Origin: Paracoccaceae bacterium
GTDB taxonomy: Bacteria; Pseudomonadota; Alphaproteobacteria; Rhodobacterales; Rhodobacteraceae
Direction of reading: 5' to 3'
Assembly (NCBI GenBank): GCA_016936395.1
Contig: JAFGXY010000023.1
Span: 1-41,790 of the forward strand
Length of the DNA stretch: 41,790 bases
Part shown: positions 8,475 to 17,326 of the stretch, one piece after another
Layout: the number at the start of each line of letters is the position of its first letter
How positions within the stretch are numbered: the stretch's first letter is position 1
Program-made: the position numbers and the translations under genes
Notes under the pieces: model-generated
What the model was told of the DNA's origin: nothing
The model's database searches: none
What the model saw: the letters and a program-made list of their open reading frames with translations, nothing else

Positions 8475-9506
8475 ATGACCGATCAATCGCACCCCGATGA
8501 CGTGCTGACCGCCCTTGGATGGTCGGCGTTCTTTGCCGACCAGTTGACCCCGGATGACCACCGCCTTGCGCCAATGCGGGTGGCAACCGTGCATCGCGCC
8601 CGGATGTCGGCCCAATCGGGCCTTGGCCCGGTGCGGCTGATGCTGCCACCGCATACCAACACGGCGGATTATGCGGTGGGGGACTGGGTGCTGGTGGAAT
8701 CGGGCAGCCACCTGCTGACCCGCAGGCTGGCGCGCAAGACCGCATTGCAGCGCCGCACGGAAGGCGGTGGCGCTCCGCAACTGATTGCGGCCAATGTCGA
8801 TACGCTGTTCATCGTGTCGTCGTGCAATGACGATCTGAACCCCGCGCGGCTGGAACGCTATCTGGCCTTGGCCAATGAGGCCGGGACCACCCCGGTGATC
8901 GTGCTGACCAAGGCCGATCAGGTGGCCGACACTGCGCCCTACCGCGCACAGGCGGCGGCGTTGCAGCGCGATCTGCCGGTGGTCACGCTGAACGCCCACG
9001 CGCCCGAGGCGATTGCGGCGCTGGCGCCGTGGTGCAGCGCGGGGCAGACGGTGGCGCTGGTGGGGTCATCCGGCGTGGGCAAGTCGTCGCTGCTCAACAC
9101 GCTGGCGCAAAAAGCCCCCGAAGACGCGCAACTGACCGGCAGTATCCGCGAGGCCGATGCCAAGGGCCGCCACACCACCACGTCGCGGTCGCTGCACGCG
9201 ATCGCGGCGGGCGGCTGGGTGATTGACACGCCGGGCATCCGGACGCTGCATGTCAGCGATATCTCGGTCGGGCTGGACGTCCTGTTTGCCGAAATCGCCG
9301 AACTGGCCCCCGAGTGCCGGTTTCGCGACTGCACCCATGCGCATGAACCGGGCTGCGCGGTGCAGGCGGCGGTGGCCGCAGGCAGGCTTGATGCGGCGCG
9401 GCTGGACCGTTGGCGCAAGCTGGCCGATGAAAACCGGACCAACACCCCGGTGCTGACCGGGCCGCGCGGCAACAAGACACCGCAGAGCTACCGCAAGCGG
9501 CGCTAG
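8475..9506 (+). CDS. rsgA: Ribosome small-subunit-dependent GTPase A
   Basis: RsgA (YjeQ) is a circularly permuted GTPase that tests late 30S subunit maturation. The permuted motif order is clear: G4 TKAD near residue 144, then G1 GSSGVGKSS near residue 198, a switch segment ending in TTTS, and G3 DTPGIR. The C-terminal zinc knuckle follows as C-R-F-R-D-C-T-H...GC. An N-terminal OB-fold-like part includes GDWVLVE. The length of 343 residues fits the family. The start is uncertain: ATGs at 8463 and 8475 are both possible, and no strong ribosome site separates them; I chose 8475 because it gives the usual N terminus (MTDQ...). It appears to be transcribed alone. A short hairpin (GTCGGC-AG-GCCGAC) lies right after the stop. 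Confidence 0.95.
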   Translation: MTDQSHPDDVLTALGWSAFFADQLTPDDHRLAPMRVATVHRARMSAQSGLGPVRLMLPPHTNTADYAVGDWVLVESGSHLLTRRLARKTALQRRTEGGGAPQLIAANVDTLFIVSSCNDDLNPARLERYLALANEAGTTPVIVLTKADQVADTAPYRAQAAALQRDLPVVTLNAHAPEAIAALAPWCSAGQTVALVGSSGVGKSSLLNTLAQKAPEDAQLTGSIREADAKGRHTTTSRSLHAIAAGGWVIDTPGIRTLHVSDISVGLDVLFAEIAELAPECRFRDCTHAHEPGCAVQAAVAAGRLDAARLDRWRKLADENRTNTPVLTGPRGNKTPQSYRKRR

Positions 9507-9871
9507 GTCGGCAGGCCGACACACAATGACCGGTGCCGACAGGGTCGGGCTGTGGCATACCAACCGATACGCCCTGGCCGGGAAGCTGGAGCGGGTCATG
9601 ACGTTGGACCCGCCCTGGCGTTTGCCGGGTGTTCCGGTTGCCGAAGCGGCTTGGTCACTGGTTCGCTTGGTGTGAATTGTCCAGGTCGTTGTCCGATCGC
9701 GTGCAAGCGCGTGACCATCCCTTCATTCATATTTCTTGAAACTTTCACCCGCCTGAGAAGTGCCGCGCCTTTTTCGCAAGTAGCCGTTCGATGTCGCAAA
9801 GGAACATTACGGCGAAACCTTGGCGGATATTTCGCGGCTGCATGGCCGCAGGATCAGATGGAGAAACGGCG
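9507..9871. other. Intergenic region upstream of the giant metallophosphoesterase gene
   Basis: This stretch of about 365 bases has no convincing gene. It holds a 14-base hairpin after rsgA (9507-9520) without a T tract. A direct repeat TTGTCC occurs at 9677-9682 and 9689-9694, with 12-base spacing. An AT-richer island at about 9715-9750 stands out from the GC-rich surroundings. Within it, 9720-9737 matches a PhoB-box-like pattern at about 12 of 18 positions by hand count. A ribosome site (GGAGA, 9860-9864) precedes the start at 9872. The promoter of the giant gene should lie here. Confidence 0.55.
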
Positions 9872-12800
9872 ATGGTGCGGCAGATCGGGACGGCAAACAT
9901 CGGTTTGGGCAGCGAACTGGGATATCCGCCGATTCAGGGCGTTGATCCGGCCATCTTCAGCTTTCCCGCAACCGAGGCTGACCAGTCGCTGATCTTTCGC
10001 CCGCTGAAGGCCGGGGCGCCGGCACTTGAAACCTGGGCGCTCGGGCTTGATCTTTATATCCCGCAGCCAAACGCGGCTTTCACCAGCCTGTTGCAGACCG
10101 GCACCAGCGACGGCGCCCTTTTCCTGCGCGACAACGGTGACGGAACGGCCGGTGTGGGCATTTCCGGCGTTTTCGACGGGTCGTTTGCCTTTGACCAGTG
10201 GAACCGCCTGATCGTGACCGTGTCGCAAGAAGGCAGCGATACGGTGCTGCGCAAATATCTGAACGGCGTCCAGATCGGCAGCGCCCACAATCTTGGCGTC
10301 ACCGACCGTTGGGACATCGACCCAAGTGTCGGGTTGAAGCTGCTTAACGACAATGATGGCGAGACGTCGCCCGGTGCGATTTCGGGGATTTTCTTTTCCC
10401 CGGTTCTGGCGTCGCCTGCCGATGTGGCGGGGCTTGCTGCCTCCATTGCCTTGCCCAATGCCGCAGGGTTCCTGCCGGGGTCCATCGTTCAAGGCTCCAT
10501 CGAGATCAACTTCGCGGATGAGGATATCTTCGTCCGATACGGCGAGGCCGAGGTGATCCTTGACGGTTTTGGCTTTCGCACGCCGGTCACGCTGAACGAC
10601 AGCAGCATCGGTTTTGCCACCCAATTCGACATCGAAGGCCCCGGTGGCGATGACGCCCTTGTTCTGGCCTATGCCGACTATTCCCCGGCCGAAGGCGTGC
10701 TGTTGCGCCTGCCGGGAATCGCCGGCGATCTGTCAAGCTATACTGCGGTCTGGGATATCAACGTCGACGCCCTTGCCGGATTTCAGGCGCTGTTGCAGAC
10801 GGATGTCGGTCAAGGCAACGACGGTGAGTTGTTCATCCGCGGCGACGGCGGCATCGGTATCAGCGGCAACTATGATGGTGCCGTTGCGGCCGGTGTCTGG
10901 AGCCGGATTGCCATCACCGTGCAAGACTTGGGCAATGGCACCGCGACCTTGTCGAAATACCTCGACGGTGTGTTTCTGGACAGCCAGATCGTCGACGCCG
11001 CGCGCTTCACTTTGAGTGCCGCATCCGGGTTCTTGCTGATGACCGACGATGACGGCGAAACCGGCAGCGGCTATCTGGCGCATTTCGGTCTGTCGGCCAA
11101 GGTGTTGGACGCTGCCGCCATTGCGGCCCTGGGTGGTGCGGATGGCGATGGTCCGTTTGTGGCCGAAACCGGCACCGCCTTGCCATTGCCCGCCACCGGC
11201 ACCGGTCAGCGCACGCTGACCCTGAACTTCGACTCCAGTTTCCGCCCGTATGACGGCATGACGGGCGAGGTGATGGTGTCGATCGACGGGGGCGCGTTCC
11301 AGTCGCTCTTGACGCTGACCAGCGCCAATTCCGGCGGCGACAGCTCGCTCAGCCGGGTGAATGAAACCATCGAACTCGACTTTGTGGTGGATGAAGACGC
11401 GCAGGATGTGGCTTTTGCCTTCAATCTGCGCGATGGCGGCAATGACTGGTGGTGGGCCATCGACAATATCGCGCTGGAAGACCAGAGCGGCGCGGTGATC
11501 TATGCCGAGAACTTTGACGGCTTGGGCGGATCGCTGACCGCCGCGGTGGATGAAAACATCGCCGGTCTGGGCTGGACCGACCTGCCGCCCGATGGCTGGA
11601 CCAAAGAGAACGATCCCGGCATGCCGCAGGGCACGACGGAATGGCAAGGGTGGTCCTTTGCGACGCCGGATTTCTGGACGTCGGCCGATGGTCAGAACCG
11701 TGCTGACTTTACCCTTGGCCAGGGCGTGGTTGCCATTGCCGACCCTGATGAATGGGACGATTTCAACGCCGGGTCGCAAAACGGCGCGGATTTCGGCTCG
11801 ACGATCACCACGCCGACCATTGCGCTGCAGATCCCCGGCGGGCCCTCCACCTTCCAGATCGGCTTTGACGGCTATACTGCGACGGTGCAGTTCGGCTTTG
11901 CCTCGGGCACGGTGGTCGACGAAGCGCCGGTTGCACCGACCCAGGACAATATTGACGACCTGCTGCTGCGCGACGATGGCACTGTGCAGGTGATCGACCT
12001 TGCCGCCGCCTTTGGTGCGGATGCCACCGATTTCGTGGTGACCGCTGCCGATGGGTCAGTGGTAAACGCGGTCATTGATGGAACATCGCTGCGCTTGAAC
12101 GCGCTGGAACTGGGCCATTCGGATATCGTGGTTACCGCTTTGGTTGAAGGTGCGACGATCACCGAGAACTTCCGCGCGATCGTCGCCGGCGAAAATGCCT
12201 ATGTCTTTGCGATCATTCCCGATACGCAGGATTACACCTCGGATCAGACGCTTGGCGACAACAGCTTTTTCCGGATGACGGAATGGATGCTGGACCAGCA
12301 AGACAGCCTGAACATCGCCCATGCGATCCATGTCGGCGATATCGTGCAATTCGGGGCCACCAGCCAGTGGGAAATCGCCAAGGACGCGATGGAGCGTCTG
12401 GACGGCAAGATCAGCTATACCACCAACGTCGGCAACCACGACCAGCAGCGCCCGGGGTATTCGTCGGCCTTCAGTTTCGAGACGGACATCGACACTTATT
12501 TTACCGCCGAACAGGTTGGCGCGACCGCAGCGCAGGGCGGCGGCACCTATGACGGTCTTGATGTCGGGCCCGATACATTCGGCAATGGCAACACCTATGC
12601 CAATTCGATCCGCAACCATTACACCACGATCCAGACACCTGACGGGCAGGACTGGCTGATCTTCAGCCTGGAATTCGGGATGCCGGATGATGTGTTGCGC
12701 TGGGCCGGCGAGGTGATCGAGCAGCATCTGGATCACCGCGTCATCATCGACACCCATTCGTGGAATGGCGGCGAAGGCCGGGTTGTGCCGACGACGCAGG

Positions 12801-15800
12801 AGCTAACCACCGACAATGGCGGCTGGGGTTATGCCATCCGTGAAAACCCGCGCAACGTGAATGATGGCGAAGACGGCTGGCGCGAATTCGCGTCGAAGTA
12901 TCCCAACATCAGCTTTACCTTCAACGGCCACAACTTTGTCGGCGGCGCGCAGACCGTGATCGGCTACGGGCCCACGGGCGATGCCGTGCATCAGGTGTTC
13001 GTCAACTATCAGAACGGCGCCTGGGCCGGTCCGGTTGGCATCGGATCGAACGGCGGCAACGGCGCGCTGCGTCTGGTTGTGGTCGATCCTGACAACAACC
13101 GCTTTACCACCCACACCAAACTGGTGGAACTCGACACGTTTTTCGAGGAATTCCCAGACCATCAGGAAGTGTTCGAAGGCGTCGATTTCGGCGCGCCCCA
13201 GCAGATTGCGATTGCCAAGGCCGGGCCAACCGAAATCGTGGCCGGCGACGGTGTAAGCGCGGCGGTCCTGCTGGATCCGTCAGCGACCATCGGCAACACC
13301 GCCGGCGCGCGCTATGAATGGTTCACGGCCGATGGCGAAAAGCTGGGCGAAACCGACGGGACCGCACTGTCGGTTGCACTTGCCACGGGGACCAACCGGT
13401 TGACGCTGAAGGTGACCGATGTCAACGGCGCCGTGTCGCTCGACGAAAAGGTGGTGATCGTCTCTGCTCCCGGTGCCATGCTGGCGGAAACCTTTGATGA
13501 CGGCGTGCTGGATGGCTGGGGCGGCGCGGCGGCCCCGGTGGCCGATCCGTTCACTTTGGGCACCGACGTGGGCTTTGCCTTGCCGTCGCTGACAGGGGCA
13601 CAGCCGATCGCGTTGCAGGTGACCTTCGACTCAAGCTTCCGGCCCTACGACAGTCAGACTGGCGAGGTGATGGTCAGCTTCGATGAAGGTGCGACCTTCA
13701 CCAGTCTGCTGACCCTGAACGCGGCGACCTCGGGCGGCGACAGTTCGCTGAGCCGCGCCAACGAAGCGGTGACGCTGGATGTGCTGGCACCCGCCGATGC
13801 GGCTTCGGTCCAGTTCGCCTGGCGGATGTCCGACAGCGGCAACGACTGGTGGTGGGCCATTGACAACATCGAAGTGACGGCTGTCAGCAGCGGCACGGTC
13901 CTGCTGGCCGAGGGGTTTGAGGATCTGGCGCTGCAACCTTTCGTCAGCCCGACCGAAGGCGGCGGCGATGGCACCGACTGGACCGATACGCTTCCCACCG
14001 GCTGGACGCGCGACAATTCCGGCACGCCGATTGGCAATCCGGTGGAGTTTCAGGGCTGGACCTTGCTTGACAAGCAAAGCTGGGTCTCGACCGCGGGCGA
14101 CCAGAACCGGTCCGGATTTACGCTTGGTCAGGGCACGGTCGCGGTTGCCGACGGCGACGAATACGATGATGGCACCAATATTGATCCCAACCTTTTTGAC
14201 AGCACATTGCGCACCCCGTCGATTGACCTGACGGTGCTGGGTGGCGGCATGGGCGGGCAGGCGGGCGTGATCTCGGTCCCGGCGCTGGGTGCCGACAGCG
14301 GTATTCTGGTTACCCCGACCGGTGCGACTGGGCTGATCAACAGCTATACGATGATCTTCGATCTGCTGCTGGCACCCACCACGTCCGGCTATACCGCGCT
14401 GTTCCAGACCGATGTGACCAATGCGGGCGACGGCGAGATGTTCCTGCGCAACGACGGGGCGACTGCCAGCCTTGGGATCTCGGGCAATTATGACGGCGCA
14501 CTGGAGTATGGCCAGTGGGGCCGGGTGGCGCTGACCTTCCAGACAGAACCAAACGGGCAGCAGACGCTGAGCAAATACCTCGACGGCGTTCTGCTTGATA
14601 CGCAGGTGGTCGACAGCGACGTGTCGAACGGCTCGCGCTGGAGCATCAATGCCGATACCGGGTTCCTGCTGTTGTCCGACAACGACGGCGACACTTCGGA
14701 CGTGTTCCTGAACGCGGTGCACTTTACCACCGAGGTGCTGGACGCGGCTGCGATTGCGGCGCTTGGCGGCGTGGACAGCGATGGGCCGGTCGCGGCAACG
14801 AGCGACCTTGCGGCATTCCAGCTGAGCTTTGATGGCGCGCTGGACGCGGTGGATTACGGCGCCGTATCGGTCGAGGCGATCAGTCCGGCACCGGTGGGGG
14901 GCACGTCGTTCTTCCTCAAGGGGTCGATCTTCGGTAACCCGAACGGGGTGGGCGAGGCGGCGCTCTATCAACAATCGAACGGCGCGAACGAGGTGATCCT
15001 GTGGCAGGACGGGGATGACTGGTCGAACTATGTGTTCGACAGCGTCATCGAACCTGCCGACAACGACACTATCGGTGCCCTGTTCTACTATAAGGACGCG
15101 CAGAACCACTACCGCCTGACGATGGATCAGCAAAACGACGTGCGGACGCTGGTCAAGGTGCAGAATGGTGTGGAAACCGTGCTGGCGAGCGAGACCGGGT
15201 CCTACCGTCACTTCGCCATGCAGGACCTGCGCATTGCGGTCATGGAGGGCCGGATCACCATCACGCTGGATGACGAGGCGCTGTTTGACGGGCCGGTGAC
15301 CGATGCCGCACCGCTGGCAGGTGGCACGGTTGGCTTCATCGCCCGGTCGATGGACCGTGTGATGATCGACAACGTGTCGGTCAACCCGGTCACTCTGGCG
15401 GCGCGCGCGCTGACTGCCGAACCCGAAGGTCGCTGGGCTGCCGATCTGGACAACTCCGGCCATGTGGCCTTCGAGTTCACCGCAGAGGCCAGCCTGTCCG
15501 CCGCCGGGATCGTGTCGCACGAATGGCTGGTTGGCGGCGACGTGGTGGCGACAGGCCAGAACGCCACACTGATGCTGGGTCGGGGTGATACCACGGTGAC
15601 GTTGCGGGTCACTGATGCTGAGGGCCGGGTTGCCGAAGACCGGATGACCGTTTCGGCGGCTTCTTACAATATGATCCTTGCGCAGGACGATTTTGCCGAT
15701 GGCGATCTTGCCGGTTGGGCGATCGTGGATGAAGGCACACTGAACGGGCCGTCGGACTGGGTTGTCCAGAACGGCGCGCTGATCCAACGCTCGGACATCG

Positions 15801-16639
15801 CATCAACCCAGCAGGGCACGGGCTCGGCCTCTTATTCGGTCGCTGGTGACGGGCCTTACGTGTTGCGGGACGGCACCTATGCGCTGCGCGACGATCCGGG
15901 GGCGCGCGACTGGACCGATTACGCGTTCGAGGCGACGCTGACACCCAATGACGACGACGGGATCGGCCTTCTGTTCCGCTATGCCGACGCCGACAACTAC
16001 TACAAGCTGGAGGCCGACGCGCAGACCGGAGTGGTGATGCTGACCCGGCACCTTGACGGCCGCGAGACGATCCTGGCCCGCGCCTGGGGCGAGTATACGC
16101 CGGGGGTCTCGCAGCAGTGGCGGGTCGAGGTCGAGGGTGGTGAAATCCGCACCTGGATCGACGGCAAGGAAGTGTTCGGCACCCCGGTCGAAGACCGCAC
16201 ATTGGCGTCGGGCACGGTCGGGCTTTACGCCTGGGGTTCCGAGAACCTGGCCTTCGACGATGTGGTGGTCACCTTGCTGGAGCCCCCGATCAATATCGTC
16301 ACAGGCACGGCCGCCAACGAGTTCCTGCAAGGCACCGACGACATTGACCTGATCATTTCCGGTGGCGGGACAGTGGACCGTATTCAGGCCGGGGCCGGGG
16401 TTGATCACTTCGACTTTTCCGCAATCCGTGCAGACAGCGGGCGCAACATCATCCGGGTGTCGGACATCGAGGTTGGCGAGACGATCTTCGGCATCGACCC
16501 GGACTTTGACATCGTCAAGGCTGCGGCGCGTGGCACAAGCCTGCACATCACCTTGGCGGGCGATGGCGATCAGTTGATCCTGACCGGTGTCACGGCTGTG
16601 GACGACCTGTTCTGGCAGCCTGCAGACACTTTGGTCTGA
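9872..16639 (+). CDS. Giant type I-secreted metallophosphoesterase with LamG-like repeats
   Basis: This is a 2255-residue acidic, Gly/Asp-rich protein with no signal peptide. I chose the ATG at 9872 because GGAGA lies 7 bases upstream; an in-frame ATG at 9791 lacks a ribosome site. Order of parts: LamG-like A (about 64-193) and B (300-430); a jelly-roll-like module with NDWWWAIDNI (445-553); a GWT module (570-653); an Ig-like linker; a calcineurin-like phosphoesterase (about 778-1093); a PKD-like linker; second copies of the NDWWWAIDNI (1247-1350) and GWT (1367-1453) modules; LamG-like C (1490-1640); two more LamG-like parts; and a C-terminal secretion module (2143-2255). Phosphoesterase ligands visible are DTQD (784-787), GDIV (D823), GNHD (855-857), H962 and GHN (H1020). 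The last motif is GHN-F rather than GHxH. Substrate unknown; an exported phosphoesterase that binds surface glycans is likely. Confidence 0.88.
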   Translation: MVRQIGTANIGLGSELGYPPIQGVDPAIFSFPATEADQSLIFRPLKAGAPALETWALGLDLYIPQPNAAFTSLLQTGTSDGALFLRDNGDGTAGVGISGVFDGSFAFDQWNRLIVTVSQEGSDTVLRKYLNGVQIGSAHNLGVTDRWDIDPSVGLKLLNDNDGETSPGAISGIFFSPVLASPADVAGLAASIALPNAAGFLPGSIVQGSIEINFADEDIFVRYGEAEVILDGFGFRTPVTLNDSSIGFATQFDIEGPGGDDALVLAYADYSPAEGVLLRLPGIAGDLSSYTAVWDINVDALAGFQALLQTDVGQGNDGELFIRGDGGIGISGNYDGAVAAGVWSRIAITVQDLGNGTATLSKYLDGVFLDSQIVDAARFTLSAASGFLLMTDDDGETGSGYLAHFGLSAKVLDAAAIAALGGADGDGPFVAETGTALPLPATGTGQRTLTLNFDSSFRPYDGMTGEVMVSIDGGAFQSLLTLTSANSGGDSSLSRVNETIELDFVVDEDAQDVAFAFNLRDGGNDWWWAIDNIALEDQSGAVIYAENFDGLGGSLTAAVDENIAGLGWTDLPPDGWTKENDPGMPQGTTEWQGWSFATPDFWTSADGQNRADFTLGQGVVAIADPDEWDDFNAGSQNGADFGSTITTPTIALQIPGGPSTFQIGFDGYTATVQFGFASGTVVDEAPVAPTQDNIDDLLLRDDGTVQVIDLAAAFGADATDFVVTAADGSVVNAVIDGTSLRLNALELGHSDIVVTALVEGATITENFRAIVAGENAYVFAIIPDTQDYTSDQTLGDNSFFRMTEWMLDQQDSLNIAHAIHVGDIVQFGATSQWEIAKDAMERLDGKISYTTNVGNHDQQRPGYSSAFSFETDIDTYFTAEQVGATAAQGGGTYDGLDVGPDTFGNGNTYANSIRNHYTTIQTPDGQDWLIFSLEFGMPDDVLRWAGEVIEQHLDHRVIIDTHSWNGGEGRVVPTTQELTTDNGGWGYAIRENPRNVNDGEDGWREFASKYPNISFTFNGHNFVGGAQTVIGYGPTGDAVHQVFVNYQNGAWAGPVGIGSNGGNGALRLVVVDPDNNRFTTHTKLVELDTFFEEFPDHQEVFEGVDFGAPQQIAIAKAGPTEIVAGDGVSAAVLLDPSATIGNTAGARYEWFTADGEKLGETDGTALSVALATGTNRLTLKVTDVNGAVSLDEKVVIVSAPGAMLAETFDDGVLDGWGGAAAPVADPFTLGTDVGFALPSLTGAQPIALQVTFDSSFRPYDSQTGEVMVSFDEGATFTSLLTLNAATSGGDSSLSRANEAVTLDVLAPADAASVQFAWRMSDSGNDWWWAIDNIEVTAVSSGTVLLAEGFEDLALQPFVSPTEGGGDGTDWTDTLPTGWTRDNSGTPIGNPVEFQGWTLLDKQSWVSTAGDQNRSGFTLGQGTVAVADGDEYDDGTNIDPNLFDSTLRTPSIDLTVLGGGMGGQAGVISVPALGADSGILVTPTGATGLINSYTMIFDLLLAPTTSGYTALFQTDVTNAGDGEMFLRNDGATASLGISGNYDGALEYGQWGRVALTFQTEPNGQQTLSKYLDGVLLDTQVVDSDVSNGSRWSINADTGFLLLSDNDGDTSDVFLNAVHFTTEVLDAAAIAALGGVDSDGPVAATSDLAAFQLSFDGALDAVDYGAVSVEAISPAPVGGTSFFLKGSIFGNPNGVGEAALYQQSNGANEVILWQDGDDWSNYVFDSVIEPADNDTIGALFYYKDAQNHYRLTMDQQNDVRTLVKVQNGVETVLASETGSYRHFAMQDLRIAVMEGRITITLDDEALFDGPVTDAAPLAGGTVGFIARSMDRVMIDNVSVNPVTLAARALTAEPEGRWAADLDNSGHVAFEFTAEASLSAAGIVSHEWLVGGDVVATGQNATLMLGRGDTTVTLRVTDAEGRVAEDRMTVSAASYNMILAQDDFADGDLAGWAIVDEGTLNGPSDWVVQNGALIQRSDIASTQQGTGSASYSVAGDGPYVLRDGTYALRDDPGARDWTDYAFEATLTPNDDDGIGLLFRYADADNYYKLEADAQTGVVMLTRHLDGRETILARAWGEYTPGVSQQWRVEVEGGEIRTWIDGKEVFGTPVEDRTLASGTVGLYAWGSENLAFDDVVVTLLEPPINIVTGTAANEFLQGTDDIDLIISGGGTVDRIQAGAGVDHFDFSAIRADSGRNIIRVSDIEVGETIFGIDPDFDIVKAAARGTSLHITLAGDGDQLILTGVTAVDDLFWQPADTLV
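10770..11160 (+). repeat. Internal repeat: LamG-like copy B (partner at 14371-14790)
   Basis: The protein segment with TDVGQGNDGELFIRGDGG, LSKYLDGVFLDSQ and LDAAAIAALGG is closely echoed at 14371-14790 by TDVTNAGDGEMFLRNDG, LSKYLDGVLLDTQ and LDAAAIAALGG. A more diverged relative lies at about 10060-10450. This points to internal duplication of a carbohydrate-binding-like module. Confidence 0.8.
11206..11830 (+). repeat. Internal repeat: jelly-roll plus GWT module, copy 1 (partner at 13610-14230)
   Basis: The encoded segment runs from FDSSFRPYDGMTGEVMVS through GGDSSLSR and NDWWWAIDNI to a GWT module with QNRADFTLGQG and TPTIAL. The same order recurs at 13610-14230: FDSSFRPYDSQTGEVMVS, GGDSSLSR, NDWWWAIDNI, QNRSGFTLGQG and TPSIDL. 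The two copies flank the phosphoesterase domain on either side. Confidence 0.85.
13610..14230 (+). repeat. Internal repeat: jelly-roll plus GWT module, copy 2
   Basis: Second copy of the two-module block described at 11206-11830, on the C-terminal side of the phosphoesterase domain. The DNA is clearly related in the stretch encoding NDWWWAIDNI (near 11441 and 13840) but differs at several third codon positions, so the duplication is not recent. Confidence 0.82.
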
Positions 16640-16651
16640 CAAGACCGATCT

Positions 16652-16679
16652 GGCCCTGCCCTGCGGCGGGGCCCTGTTC
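16652..16679 (+). terminator. Possible attenuator/terminator after the giant phosphoesterase gene
   Basis: A 9-base-pair stem, GGCCCTGCC-CTGC-GGCGGGGCC with one G-U wobble, lies 12 bases after the stop and is followed by CTGTTC, a poor T tract. It sits between the giant gene and the small VPLPA-CTERM gene and may reduce rather than block read-through. Confidence 0.4.
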
Positions 16680-16729
16680 ATCGATAAACCCGCACCGGAT
16701 GGCGCGGCAAACCATTGAAGGAGACGTTC

Positions 16730-17284
16730 ATGTTCCGATTTCTGTCTGGCGCGCTGGTTGCGGCCACCATGTTTCTTGTCGGCTCCGGCGCTCCGGCAGC
16801 GGCGGCAACCCTTGGTCTGACGGTGGACCCGAGCGTCGGTTTTGCCCAGATCGGGGCCACCGAGATCACCGATGATGGCGCCAGCCTGGCGATCGTGAAC
16901 GGTTTCGGAATGCCGCTGGCGGGTTTTGGCTTCGCTGGCTCGGGCGCGTTTGATCTGTTCGTGACCGGCGACAGCTTCGACATGGTCGCGCCCGTTGCGT
17001 CGATGTTCATTGACGGCACGGCTGGCTCGGTTGTGGGCGACCTGCTGGACTTCGCTTTGTCGGCGACGGTCGCCGAGCTGTTGTTCCAGATCGTTTCGGA
17101 CGATTTCTCGGTCTTTGGCCCTCAGGTGCTGATGGTGCTGACCGGGGACTTCAGCCTTGGTTTCAACGCGACGGATGCTTCCGTCGCAATCAACCCGGTC
17201 GCGGCTGTTCCATTGCCCGCAACGCTGCCCTTGCTGCTGGCCGCTCTGGGGGCCGGGGCTGCGCTGCGTCGGCGTCGCGCTTGA
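16730..17284 (+). CDS. Small secreted VPLPA-CTERM protein, rightward arm
   Basis: This 184-residue protein starts at the ATG at 16730, preceded by GAAGGAG at 6-base spacing. It has an N-terminal signal peptide (MFRFLSGALVAATMFLVG, cleavage probably in the following Ala run). It ends with a classic three-part sorting signal: VPLPATLPLLL, a hydrophobic helix and RRRR. That signal is recognised by exosortases in Rhodobacterales, which process the protein for surface or extracellular-matrix attachment. The middle is Gly/Ala/Phe-rich and matches no domain I recognise. It lies 90 bases downstream of the giant phosphoesterase gene in the same direction. A similar small protein follows the other giant gene (19053-19613). 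Confidence 0.88.
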   Translation: MFRFLSGALVAATMFLVGSGAPAAAATLGLTVDPSVGFAQIGATEITDDGASLAIVNGFGMPLAGFGFAGSGAFDLFVTGDSFDMVAPVASMFIDGTAGSVVGDLLDFALSATVAELLFQIVSDDFSVFGPQVLMVLTGDFSLGFNATDASVAINPVAAVPLPATLPLLLAALGAGAALRRRRA

Positions 17285-17298
17285 CGCACGCGGCCCAA

Positions 17299-17326
17299 GA
17301 CGCCTTCAGCGATAGCCGAAGGCGTC
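17299..17326. terminator. Bidirectional hairpin between convergent genes
   Basis: A perfect 9-base-pair inverted repeat, GACGCCTTC and GAAGGCGTC with a 10-base loop, spans the stop codon of the leftward sulfotransferase gene (17306-17308). It lies 15 bases after the stop of the rightward VPLPA gene. It could terminate transcription from both sides, although neither side has a T tract. Confidence 0.5.

Noticed and set aside
9677..9694. TTGTCC direct repeat as a canonical Pho box
   Set aside because: The half-site spacing is 12 instead of 11 bases and the match outside TTGTCC is poor. I mention it only as supporting context.
9552..9992. Rightward reading frame of 146 codons before the giant phosphoesterase gene
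   Set aside because: It overlaps the well-supported start of the giant gene in another frame and has no recognisable features.
13631..15787. Leftward reading frame of about 718 codons opposite the giant phosphoesterase gene
   Set aside because: No domain, no ribosome site, composition typical of antisense. The repeats on the coding strand explain the sequence.
16300..16636. Full RTX calcium-binding nonapeptide array at the C terminus of the first giant
   Set aside because: Only degenerate traces are present; I describe a type I secretion-like module rather than a true RTX array.
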